DNA of 48,286 nucleotides. Source: UMGS621 sp964468815 (GTDB lineage: Bacteria; Bacillota; Clostridia; Christensenellales; Borkfalkiaceae). The position numbers and the translations under genes are program-made. The first letter of the stretch is position 1. Each line of letters opens with the position of its first letter. Shown here one piece after another: positions 41,976 through 48,286 of the stretch. The stretch is taken from positions 1 to 48,286 of the forward strand of contig CAYXWN010000012.1 in the NCBI GenBank assembly GCA_964468815.1, read 5' to 3'. The notes below the pieces were generated by a model. It searched no databases. It saw nothing but the letters and a program-made list of their open reading frames with translations, and had not been told where the DNA came from.

Positions 41976-42004
41976 ATTTTATCATAACACCCGTTTTAAG
42001 TCAA
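41976..42004 (-). promoter_or_regulatory. Promoter of pyrR
   Basis: Minus strand: TTGACT, 17-bp spacer, TAAAAT. Its upstream edge is only 13 bp from the upp -35 box. Confidence 0.75.
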
Positions 42005-42017
42005 TTTTTTTGAAAGA

Positions 42018-42046
42018 TTGACTTGTCTTTTCGCCGCATTTATAGT
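42018..42046 (+). promoter_or_regulatory. Promoter of upp
   Basis: TTGACT, 17-bp spacer, TATAGT. Divergent from the pyrR promoter. Confidence 0.7.
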
Positions 42047-42086
42047 AAAATAAAGAGAGAAAAATTCAAACGTATGAGGTTTTGTC

Positions 42087-42728
42087 ATGAAAGACTATAT
42101 GAAAAACGTAACCGTTTTCGATCACCCGTTGATCGCGCACAAAATCACGCATCTCTGCGACGTTTCCACCAAGACGAAAGAATTTCGTGAAATCGTTGCG
42201 GAACTTGCCATGCTCATGGGATATGAAGCGTTCCGCGATTTGAAGACAAAAAATATTCATATTCAAGCGCCGATTTCCGATTTCGATTCTCCCGTTATCG
42301 ACGAAAAAATCGCGATCGTCCCCATTCTGCGCGCCGGGCTGGGCATGGTAGACGGGTTAACAGCACTCTTCCCCACCGCAAAAATCGGGCATATCGGTCT
42401 TTATCGGGACGAAGAAACGCTCGAACCGCACGAATATTACTGCAAACTTCCCAAGGATTGCTTGGACGGGCAAGTGATCGTCGTCGATCCCGCACTTGCG
42501 ACGGGCGGAAGCGCAGCCGCTGCGATTCAATTCATTAAAAACGAAGGGTTCAAAAATATTAAACTCTTATCGTTGATCGCCGCACCCGAAGGAATTAAGC
42601 GCGTCGTAACCGCGCACCCTGACGTCAAAATTTACGTTGCACACTACGCAGACGCCCCCTTAAACGAACACGGCTATATCGTGACGGCTTTCGGCGACGC
42701 AGGCGACCGTATTTTCGGAACGAAATAA
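42087..42728 (+). CDS. upp: Uracil phosphoribosyltransferase
   Basis: Converts uracil plus PRPP to UMP. The 213 residues carry the PRPP-binding motif VIVVDPALATGGSAAAAI and the uracil-binding C-terminal segment GYIVTAFGDAGDRIFGTK, both diagnostic of Upp. The start has GAGG upstream. It lies divergent to pyrR, linking uracil salvage to its regulator. A strong promoter for pnuC starts 14 bp after the stop. Confidence 0.97.
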   Translation: MKDYMKNVTVFDHPLIAHKITHLCDVSTKTKEFREIVAELAMLMGYEAFRDLKTKNIHIQAPISDFDSPVIDEKIAIVPILRAGLGMVDGLTALFPTAKIGHIGLYRDEETLEPHEYYCKLPKDCLDGQVIVVDPALATGGSAAAAIQFIKNEGFKNIKLLSLIAAPEGIKRVVTAHPDVKIYVAHYADAPLNEHGYIVTAFGDAGDRIFGTK

Positions 42729-42742
42729 AACAGTCGATTCGC

Positions 42743-42771
42743 TTGACAAATAAAAACGAAACGAATATAAT
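42743..42771 (+). promoter_or_regulatory. Promoter of pnuC leader
   Basis: TTGACA, 17-bp spacer, TATAAT, both boxes perfect. Confidence 0.9.
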
Positions 42772-42784
42772 ACCACTATAAAAA

Positions 42785-42870
42785 CTGCCACCGGGTAGAA
42801 AAAATGCAAAAAAGCATTCGTTTACGCATCGTTAGGTCTTAGAAGATGCGTATACGGGTGCTTCTTTTTT
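42785..42870 (+). ncRNA. Terminator-controlled leader of pnuC, riboswitch class not recognised
   Basis: The leader can fold in two exclusive ways. In one, CTGCC/GGTAG (42785-42798), AATGC/GCATT (42803-42818) and ACGCATC/GATGCGT form separate hairpins, and CACC can pair with GGTG (42857-42860) as a pseudoknot. In the other, AAGCATTCGTTTACGCATC (42812-42830) pairs with 42845-... to give a stem of about 19 bp with only one mismatch and two G-T pairs, followed directly by a run of T: an intrinsic terminator (42812-42870). This is how a small metabolite-sensing attenuator would look. It matches no riboswitch consensus I can recall with confidence. Confidence 0.6.
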
Positions 42871-42884
42871 TGGAGAAAATCACG

Positions 42885-43574
42885 ATGAAAAACAAAAAAT
42901 TGACAAATTACTTTTCCTCTCTCGAACTCGCGCTGTGGGGTGCGTCCGTTCTGGCGATCGTGCTATCGTTCTGTATCTTCGATCGGGAAAACTATTTAAC
43001 GCTCGCGGCGTCGCTTGTAGGAGTGACCTCTTTGATTTTTAACGCAAAAGGAAATCCGTTCGGTCAACTGTTGATGATTCTGTTCAGCGTCTTATACAGC
43101 ATTATATCCTTTACGTTCTCTTATTACGGAGAAATGCTCACCTATCTCGGCATGACGATGCCGATGGCTGTTTTCGCATTGATCTCTTGGCTCAAAAATC
43201 CCTATAACGGAAACAGAGCGGAAGTAAAAGTAAACCGTATCGGAAAAAGAGAGTTCTGTTTTTTACTGCTCGCAACCATCGCCGTCACCGCTTTGTTTTT
43301 CTTTATTTTAGAAGCCTTTCATACCGCAAATATCATACCGAGCACGATATCGGTCGCAACGAGTTTTCTCGCTGCCTACCTCACCTTTCGCAGAAGTCCG
43401 TATTTTGCACTCGCCTACGCCGCGAACGACGTCGTTTTGATCCTTTTATGGATCTTGGCAAGCATTGCGGATATCAAATACAGTTCGGTCGTCGTATGCT
43501 TTTTCGCCTTTCTCGTGAACGACCTGTACGGTTTTATCAATTGGGAAAAAATGAAAAAACGGCAAGCAAAATAA
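42885..43574 (+). CDS. pnuC: PnuC-family nicotinamide riboside-type vitamin transporter
   Basis: Facilitator for nicotinamide riboside or a related vitamin. The 229-residue protein has about seven hydrophobic helices and the family pattern FNAKGNPFGQLLMILFSVLY, then YYGEMLTYLGMTMPMA, and near the C-terminus YAANDVVLILLW and NDLYGFINW. The start at 42885 is chosen because GGAG lies 10 bases upstream; the frame from 42846 would start inside the terminator hairpin. The leader suggests control by a ligand, and the presence of pncB and a PncC domain in the window favours an NAD-precursor substrate over thiamine or riboflavin (inference). Confidence 0.88.
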   Translation: MKNKKLTNYFSSLELALWGASVLAIVLSFCIFDRENYLTLAASLVGVTSLIFNAKGNPFGQLLMILFSVLYSIISFTFSYYGEMLTYLGMTMPMAVFALISWLKNPYNGNRAEVKVNRIGKREFCFLLLATIAVTALFFFILEAFHTANIIPSTISVATSFLAAYLTFRRSPYFALAYAANDVVLILLWILASIADIKYSSVVVCFFAFLVNDLYGFINWEKMKKRQAK

Positions 43575-43643
43575 AAGCGTTCACCGAACGAACGCGGAAG
43601 ATTCCGCTCTTCGATAAACTCTCTTGCAAAATACGATTCAATA

Positions 43644-44561
43644 TTATTGCCGTTCTGTTTCGGACAGTTTTTTCAGCACTTCTTGAAAATAGTCGGGCAA
43701 CGGTGCGATAAACGTCATTCGTTCCCCCGTCGTCGGGTGTTGAAAGGATAACTCCTTGGCATGCAACAGTTGGCCGTTCAGTTTGAATTTTTGATTTTTA
43801 TAACCGTATTCGGGATCGCCGACAACAGGATGACCGATATACTTTGCATGCACGCGAATTTGATGCGTACGCCCTGTTTCCAAGCGAAACTCGCAAAGCG
43901 TATACTGTGCGTAACGACATAGCACGCGGTAATGCGTTACGGCGCGTCTGCCGTGCGCGCTCACAGCCATCTTCGTCCGATCGCGATCGCTACGAGAAAG
44001 ATAGGTTTCAATCGTCCCCTCCTCTTGCTTAACAACGCCCTCTAACAGCGCGACGTAAACGCGGCGACAAGTCTTTTCCGCAATCTGCGCGGACAAAGAA
44101 AGATGCGCGCGGTCGTTTTTCGCTACCACCAAAAGTCCGGAGGTGTTTTTATCGATACGATGAACGATCCCCGGTCGCAACATGCCGTTGATTCCCGAAA
44201 GCCGATCCAGCCGAAACAAAAGCGCGTTCACCAACGTATCTCCGTCCGTTCCGCTCCCGGCGTGAACGGTCAGCCCTTGCGGCTTGTCAATCACGGCGAG
44301 ATCGTCGTCTTGATAAACGATATCGACGGGAATATCGCGCGGTTCGAGGTCGAGCGGACGGTCGTCCGGAATCTCCAAACGAACGGAATCCCCCGTCTTT
44401 AACAGTTTTTTTGCCGGCGCGACGACGCCGTTGACGGCGATTTTTCCGTCGTCGGCAAGACGTTTGATCCGCGAACGCGTCAGCCCCGTTTTTTCACTTA
44501 AAAAGACGTCCGTACGGACGCCGTTTTGTTCCGCTTCTGCGAAAAACGATTCAATCTTCAT
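43644..44561 (-). CDS. rluD: RluA-family 23S rRNA pseudouridine synthase (RluD-like)
   Basis: Isomerises uridine to pseudouridine in rRNA. The 305 residues contain an N-terminal S4 RNA-binding domain (RIKRLADDGKIAVNG) and the catalytic motif HRIDKNTSGLLVVAK, whose aspartate is the nucleophile, plus the LETGRTHQIRVH and GHPVVGDPEYG motifs. The start at 44561 overlaps the lspA end; a frame to 44594 lies within lspA. The exact rRNA target cannot be deduced. It is the last gene of the pncB-lspA-rluD run. Confidence 0.93.
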   Translation of the reverse strand: MKIESFFAEAEQNGVRTDVFLSEKTGLTRSRIKRLADDGKIAVNGVVAPAKKLLKTGDSVRLEIPDDRPLDLEPRDIPVDIVYQDDDLAVIDKPQGLTVHAGSGTDGDTLVNALLFRLDRLSGINGMLRPGIVHRIDKNTSGLLVVAKNDRAHLSLSAQIAEKTCRRVYVALLEGVVKQEEGTIETYLSRSDRDRTKMAVSAHGRRAVTHYRVLCRYAQYTLCEFRLETGRTHQIRVHAKYIGHPVVGDPEYGYKNQKFKLNGQLLHAKELSFQHPTTGERMTFIAPLPDYFQEVLKKLSETERQ

Positions 44562-45087
44562 GTTTTTTTCTCTTAAACACGGCGTCTTGATCAAAGAACA
44601 GATAATGTAAAATCACCATCGCCACCCCGACACACAAAAAAGAATCCGCCAAGTTAAACGTCGCAAACCGTCCGAATCCCATCCAAGCAAAATCGAACGA
44701 AAGAAAGTCTACCACCCGACCGAAACACAATCTGTCGATAAAATTACCGATAGCGCCGGCAATAATGAGAATCAAGCCGTATTTCAACCAATTTCCGTGA
44801 TCGGCAGCGAAATAATAAAACACCGCAAGTCCTGCCAACGCAAAAACAGTCAAAACCTTAAAAAAGGTTTGCGCCCAAGATTTATCGGATAAACTGCCGA
44901 ACGCCGCTCCCGTATTCGTGGAAAAATTCAAATAGAAAAAGCCCGGAATAACGGTAATGTCCTGCCCCTTTACGCCATAAAGATGAAAATACAGTTTTGT
45001 GATCTGATCGAGCAAAATCGCAACGATCAAAATAATACAAGGAAGCGCGGCGATCAGTCGTCTTCCATGAGTCCCAGCTCTTTGCAT
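44551..45087 (-). CDS. lspA: Lipoprotein signal peptidase (signal peptidase II)
   Basis: Aspartic peptidase that removes lipoprotein signal peptides, needed for example for the binding protein at 12894-13868. The 178 residues have four membrane helices, the NTGAAFG motif and the catalytic aspartates in GNFIDRL...VVDFL and FNLADS. The start at 45087 has GGAGG only 4 bases upstream and overlaps the preceding coding sequence by 34 bp. It overlaps the rluD gene by 11 bp at its 3' end. Confidence 0.94.
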   Translation of the reverse strand: MQRAGTHGRRLIAALPCIILIVAILLDQITKLYFHLYGVKGQDITVIPGFFYLNFSTNTGAAFGSLSDKSWAQTFFKVLTVFALAGLAVFYYFAADHGNWLKYGLILIIAGAIGNFIDRLCFGRVVDFLSFDFAWMGFGRFATFNLADSFLCVGVAMVILHYLFFDQDAVFKRKKHED

Positions 45088-45641
45088 AAATCCTCCAATT
45101 GTAATTCTCCAGGGTTCAAAACCTCGTCTAAATTAAATCCGCCGACATCGCTTTCGATATACCGTTCGATCTTCTCCTTGGGGTTAAACTGCGATGCAGC
45201 CGTTTCCTTTTGAATAAGATCGTCTAATTTTTCAAGTTTTTCAAACGCCGTGCCGCCATCGCCGAGCACGCGATTCAGTTTCCCGGCAATATCCAACGCT
45301 TGCTCGGTGATTTTATAATAGGGATATTTTTCAAATAAAAACTCAAAATACGAATCCCATTTCAACTGAAAATCTTTTAACCGCGCGAGAGAAAGTTCGT
45401 ATTGCAACTGCTCGGTTTCTTTGATCTTTTCCGCTTGCTCTTCCGCCGCTTGCAAAGAAGAAGAAATCAGCGCATCCCGATTCTTAAAACTTTCCAATTC
45501 CGCACGGACGCGTTTTAATTTGCCGTTCAGTTCAAAAATCTCCTCGCTCTGCTCGGCAAGTTTTCCATTATATTCGGCTTTCAGTCCGTCCAGCAACGCG
45601 CGCACTTCTTCCGCTTTGTACTTTTTCTTGTCGAGTTCCAT
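45054..45641 (-). CDS. Coiled-coil protein, DivIVA-like, upstream of lspA
   Basis: 195 residues dominated by a heptad-rich coiled coil (about 20-95), followed by a helical and then acidic C-terminal part. DivIVA-domain or coiled-coil proteins often occupy this spot before lspA-rluD in Clostridia, but the N-terminal DivIVA signature is not clear here, so the name is tentative. The start has AAGGA 8 bases upstream, inside the last codons of pncB, indicating coupled translation. A role in cell division or envelope organisation is only a guess from context. Confidence 0.7.
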   Translation of the reverse strand: MELDKKKYKAEEVRALLDGLKAEYNGKLAEQSEEIFELNGKLKRVRAELESFKNRDALISSSLQAAEEQAEKIKETEQLQYELSLARLKDFQLKWDSYFEFLFEKYPYYKITEQALDIAGKLNRVLGDGGTAFEKLEKLDDLIQKETAASQFNPKEKIERYIESDVGGFNLDEVLNPGELQLEDLCKELGLMEDD

Positions 45642-45645
45642 TCCC

Positions 45646-47082
45646 CTAATCCTTCTTGCCGATCGATTCCAACAAATCGTTTTTCAGTTGCCAAAGCGGA
45701 TCGGAAAGATCCACTTTATAAACGTGCGGTTGATCCAACCGCTTATATTCATCCCAGAAACTAGCCAACTCCTCTGCGGCATACGCCTTAATTTCCTTTA
45801 AGGACGGCAAGCGGTAAACGAGTTTTCCGTCGAGAATGATATTCGCATGCAACGAGCGCAACCGATAGCCATCGAAAGTGGTGCGCTTCCAACGCTCGGT
45901 CGGATGCGTGACGGTGAGCGGCTTGGATTCGTCGTAAGGCGCTTCGCTTCTGAGATAAATCAAATCGGCGAGAGCCTTTCCGTCCCGATCGTAAATACGG
46001 TAAATATTTTTAAATCCGGGATTCGTAATTTTTACGGCATTGTCGGATACCTTGATTTTCGGAATTTCCCGTCCGTCCTCGTACACCGCCGCCAATTTAT
46101 AAACGCCGCCGAGAGCCGGCATATCCGCGCTGGTGATCAGTTTCGTACCGATCCCCCAAAGATCAATTTTCGCCCCTTGATACTTCAAAGAGCGAATGGA
46201 ATGCTCGTCCAAATCGCCCGAAGCGCAAATGATTGTATCCGGATACCCTGCCGCGTCCAACATCGCGCGCGCTTTTTTGGAAAGATAAGCAAGATCGCCC
46301 GAATCCAAACGAATCCCTTTCGGTTTTTTGCCCGCGGCGCGCATTTCGTCAAACACGCGAATCGCGTTCGGGACGCCGCTTCCCAACGTATCGTACGTAT
46401 CCACCAAAAGCAATGCGTTTTCGGGATAAGTTTCCGCATACGCCTTGAACGCCTCGTACTCAGATGGAAAATTCATAACCCAACTATGCGCATGCGTCCC
46501 CGCTACGGGAATATCGAACATCTTCCCCGCAAGCACGTTGGAAGTAGAGCCGCAACCGCCGATAACGGAAGCACGCGCCCCGTAAATGCCGGCATCCGGA
46601 CCTTGCGCACGGCGCAAACCGAATTCCATTACCGAATCGCCCTTCGCCTCGTAACAAATTTTCGCCGCCTTGGAAGCGATCAAGGTTTGGTGATTCAAAA
46701 TATTGAGAATTGCCGTTTCCACCAATTGCGCTTCCATAACGGGTGCTTTTACCGTCAAAATCGGCTCGCCCGGGAATACAACCGTTCCCTCGGGAACGGC
46801 ATAGACGTCGCCCGTAAAACGAAATCCCTTTAAGTACCGCAAAAAAGCGTCCGAAAAAATTCCCAGCCCCTTTAAGTAAGCAAGTTCTTCTTCCCCGAAC
46901 CGCAAGTTCAAAATATAATCGATCACCTGCTCTAAGCCTGCCGCCAACGAATAAGTGATCATACCGTTCGGACGGAAAAACACGTCGAATACGGCGATTT
47001 CTTTTGCTCTGCCGCGAGCAAGATAACCGTCCATCATCGTAAGTTGATAAAGGTCGGTCAACAGCGTCAAATTACGCTCCAT
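45646..47082 (-). CDS. pncB: Nicotinate phosphoribosyltransferase
   Basis: Makes nicotinate mononucleotide from nicotinate, PRPP and ATP, the entry step of the Preiss-Handler NAD pathway. The 478 residues begin LTLLTDLYQLTMMDGYL, and carry GLRRAQGPDAGIYGAR and GTHAHSWVM, both characteristic of this branch of the NAPRTase family. The start at 47082 comes 1 base after the stop of the preceding membrane protein gene, with a weak site, so reinitiation or coupling is likely. It is in the same run as lspA and rluD. Confidence 0.94.
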   Translation of the reverse strand: MERNLTLLTDLYQLTMMDGYLARGRAKEIAVFDVFFRPNGMITYSLAAGLEQVIDYILNLRFGEEELAYLKGLGIFSDAFLRYLKGFRFTGDVYAVPEGTVVFPGEPILTVKAPVMEAQLVETAILNILNHQTLIASKAAKICYEAKGDSVMEFGLRRAQGPDAGIYGARASVIGGCGSTSNVLAGKMFDIPVAGTHAHSWVMNFPSEYEAFKAYAETYPENALLLVDTYDTLGSGVPNAIRVFDEMRAAGKKPKGIRLDSGDLAYLSKKARAMLDAAGYPDTIICASGDLDEHSIRSLKYQGAKIDLWGIGTKLITSADMPALGGVYKLAAVYEDGREIPKIKVSDNAVKITNPGFKNIYRIYDRDGKALADLIYLRSEAPYDESKPLTVTHPTERWKRTTFDGYRLRSLHANIILDGKLVYRLPSLKEIKAYAAEELASFWDEYKRLDQPHVYKVDLSDPLWQLKNDLLESIGKKD

Positions 47083-47083
47083 A

Positions 47084-47515
47084 TCAGTTCTTTTTATCTC
47101 CTTGTTCGGAATCGGCAATCGCCCGATCCGATTTTTTTACTTCTTTCGTCGCGTCGTTTTCCGCAATCGCCTCCGTGCGATTTCCCAAAAGGAAAAGATC
47201 CAACAACGCTAATACAACGAGGAACATGATTCCGACAATTAAAACGACGTACCAAATAAGAGAAAACACGTCGATCGTCAGATAAACGAGAAACCCGTCT
47301 AACAATAATGCCGCAAGGAAAAAGCAAACGGGACTCTTACGAATGCATCCCAAGACAAACGATAAGATTCCGAAGCCGAGCGTCATTCCCATAAAAAACC
47401 ACCAGAACGGACTCGATACCAAAGATTCCGTCCGATTCAGGTTAACCAACATCAAAACAATCGACAGTACGATGACGACGATCGCCGCCAAATAAACGAA
47501 TTGCTTTTTCTTCAT
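47084..47515 (-). CDS. Four-helix membrane protein, unknown function
   Basis: 143 residues with about four hydrophobic helices (roughly 7-26, 38-60, 65-83 and 88-112) and a charged C-terminal tail rich in Asp, Glu and Lys. I recognise no family. The start at 47513-47515 has AAGGAG 8 bases upstream; the longer frame to 47587 crosses the promoter. It is the first gene before pncB and may be transcribed with it; nothing in the sequence ties it to NAD metabolism. Confidence 0.75.
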   Translation of the reverse strand: MKKKQFVYLAAIVVIVLSIVLMLVNLNRTESLVSSPFWWFFMGMTLGFGILSFVLGCIRKSPVCFFLAALLLDGFLVYLTIDVFSLIWYVVLIVGIMFLVVLALLDLFLLGNRTEAIAENDATKEVKKSDRAIADSEQGDKKN

Positions 47516-47550
47516 CTCGTCTTCTCCTTTTTCCAATATACTTTTTATAC

Positions 47551-47579
47551 AGTATACAACAATTTTTCTTTTTTGTAAA
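47551..47579 (-). promoter_or_regulatory. Promoter of the membrane protein-pncB-lspA-rluD unit
   Basis: Minus strand: TTTACA, 17-bp spacer, TATACT. An alternative TTGTTG/TATATT pair lies slightly downstream. Confidence 0.6.
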
Positions 47580-47716
47580 CTTATCAAATGGAAATTCTGC
47601 CGAAATTCCGAAAGTGCGTTCCCGTTAAATCGTCTGCATGTCTAAAAATCGTCGCTTTTTGAAAGGTTATTCGATAAAGAACGTTTTAAACGCGCTTCGA
47701 AAAAAATTTTTCCCAA

Positions 47717-47747
47717 AAAGAAAAACGCCCGAAACGGGCGTTTTTCA
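47717..47747 (-). terminator. Terminator after mazF-type gene
   Basis: AAAACGCCCG, AAA/TTT centre, CGGGCGTTTT: strong stem followed by a run of T on either strand. Its edge touches the toxin gene's stop codon. Confidence 0.85.
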
Positions 47748-48122
47748 ATTGATTTGCGGTTCTATCGTTTCGCGCTGTTCTCCGAATCCCAAACTAATGA
47801 GTAACGCGCGATTGACGCGCTGCATCGTGGTCGGCGAAAGCTGTCCGATCCGTTCTTTTAACCGACGCTTATCCAGCGTTCTGATTTGCTCCAACAACAC
47901 GACGGAATCTTTCACAAGCCCGAATTCGCATGCCGCCAACTCGATATGCGTCGGCAAACGAGCCTTATCCAATTTGCTCGTAACCGCCGCGGCAATCACC
48001 GTCGGGCTGTATTTGTTGCCGACGTCGTTTTGCACGACCAAAACGGGACGGATTCCCCCTTGCTCGCTCCCGACGACGGGGCTTAAATCGGCGTAATATA
48101 ATTCTCCTCGTTTTATCATCAT
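47745..48122 (-). CDS. mazF: MazF/PemK-type mRNA interferase (EndoA-like)
   Basis: Ribosome-independent endoribonuclease toxin family. The 125 residues begin IKRGELYYADLSPVVGSEQGG and contain RPVLVVQNDVGNKYSPTVI and the LLEQIRTLDKRRL segment, a close fit to the Bacillus EndoA/MazF type. The start has GGAG 7 bases upstream. An antitoxin gene usually lies directly upstream, but 48123-48286 contains no such frame up to the window end. It could be encoded further upstream, elsewhere, or be lost. Confidence 0.92.
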   Translation of the reverse strand: MMIKRGELYYADLSPVVGSEQGGIRPVLVVQNDVGNKYSPTVIAAAVTSKLDKARLPTHIELAACEFGLVKDSVVLLEQIRTLDKRRLKERIGQLSPTTMQRVNRALLISLGFGEQRETIEPQIN

Positions 48123-48252
48123 TTCCGGTCTCCGCGCAGCAAGTATTCCCCTATCAGTCTATGCCGACAAAAACAATCTTGCTCTGCGGTAATGATTACC
48201 GAAATTATTTTTTTTATACGTATTCCGAAAAAAGAACCCGGACGGGGGTGTT

Positions 48253-48286
48253 TGATATGCACCCCAAAAGTTAGACACTTTTGGAG
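48253..48286. repeat. Second copy of palindromic element, cut by window end
   Basis: TGATATGCACCCCAAAAGT, TAGAC, ACTTTTGGAG: the left arm is identical to the first 16 bp of the element at 38988-39032 and the right arm begins the mirror half. The rest lies outside the window, so it may be another short palindrome or the end of a complete IS3-like element. Confidence 0.7.

Noticed and set aside
42785..42820. preQ1-I type aptamer before pnuC
   Set aside because: Size and the hairpin plus A-rich tail are similar, but the conserved loop and the AAAAAACUA-type tail are not matched.
47638..48096. 152-codon plus-strand protein
   Set aside because: Antisense to the well-supported mazF-type gene and its terminator; no ribosome binding site.

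Overview
The window looks like chromosome from an anaerobic Bacillota of the class Clostridia, probably an uncultured gut-type lineage (inference). Supporting signs are strong Shine-Dalgarno sites, near-consensus sigma-A promoters with 17-bp spacing, Firmicutes-type gene clusters (ftsK-rimO-pgsA-cinA-recA-rny; dgt-dnaG-rpoD-trmK-nif3), a complete Rnf complex and a trimeric [FeFe] hydrogenase. About 90% is coding and most genes are recognisable housekeeping genes. No rRNA, CRISPR array, integrase or complete transposase was seen.

Layout. 1-2.4 kb: a tRNA-Ser(GGA), a small membrane protein, an SGNH esterase and a sirtuin. 2.4-11.4 kb (minus): ftsK, rimO, pgsA, cinA, recA and rny as one head-to-tail run, several with 4-bp ATGA overlaps. 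11.5-14.1 kb (minus): a three-gene SsuABC/ThiXYZ-type ABC importer behind a strong promoter and a terminator-bearing leader RNA. 14.1-17.3 kb (minus): clpB preceded by a ribbon-helix-helix (RHH) gene, with a perfect dyad over the promoter. 17.4-23.3 kb (plus): NusG-II protein, Gx transporter and rnfCDGEAB. 23.6-27.8 kb (minus): hydC-hydB-hydA. 28-36.6 kb: nrdR, a DUF1294-like gene, adenine deaminase, a zinc-ribbon coiled-coil protein, nif3-like, trmK, rpoD, dnaG and dgt. 36.65-36.89 kb: about three copies of a 76-77-bp repeat, each holding a promoter-like core, ahead of ung and apgM (plus). 38.8-41.4 kb: an accessory patch with a 45-bp palindromic repeat, a second SGNH hydrolase and a short FtsK-like ATPase. 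41.4-43.6 kb: divergent pyrR/upp, then pnuC behind a leader with an intrinsic terminator. 43.6-47.5 kb (minus): a membrane protein, pncB, a coiled-coil protein, lspA and an rluD-type synthase. The right end has a MazF-type toxin gene without a visible antitoxin and another copy of the palindromic repeat.

How the parts fit. Rnf and HydABC together suggest energy conservation by moving electrons among ferredoxin, NAD(H), H2 and an ion gradient. NAD-related genes recur: sirtuin, CinA with its PncC-type amidase domain, PnuC and PncB. Base and nucleotide salvage or surveillance is served by ade, upp, pyrR, dgt, ung and nrdR.

The most promising undescribed items are the RHH-ClpB module with its operator-like dyad, the two unassigned terminator-controlled leaders (ABC importer and pnuC), and the orphan FtsK-like/SGNH cassette beside an IS3-end-like palindrome. 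None is proven novel; each can be checked with a named search.
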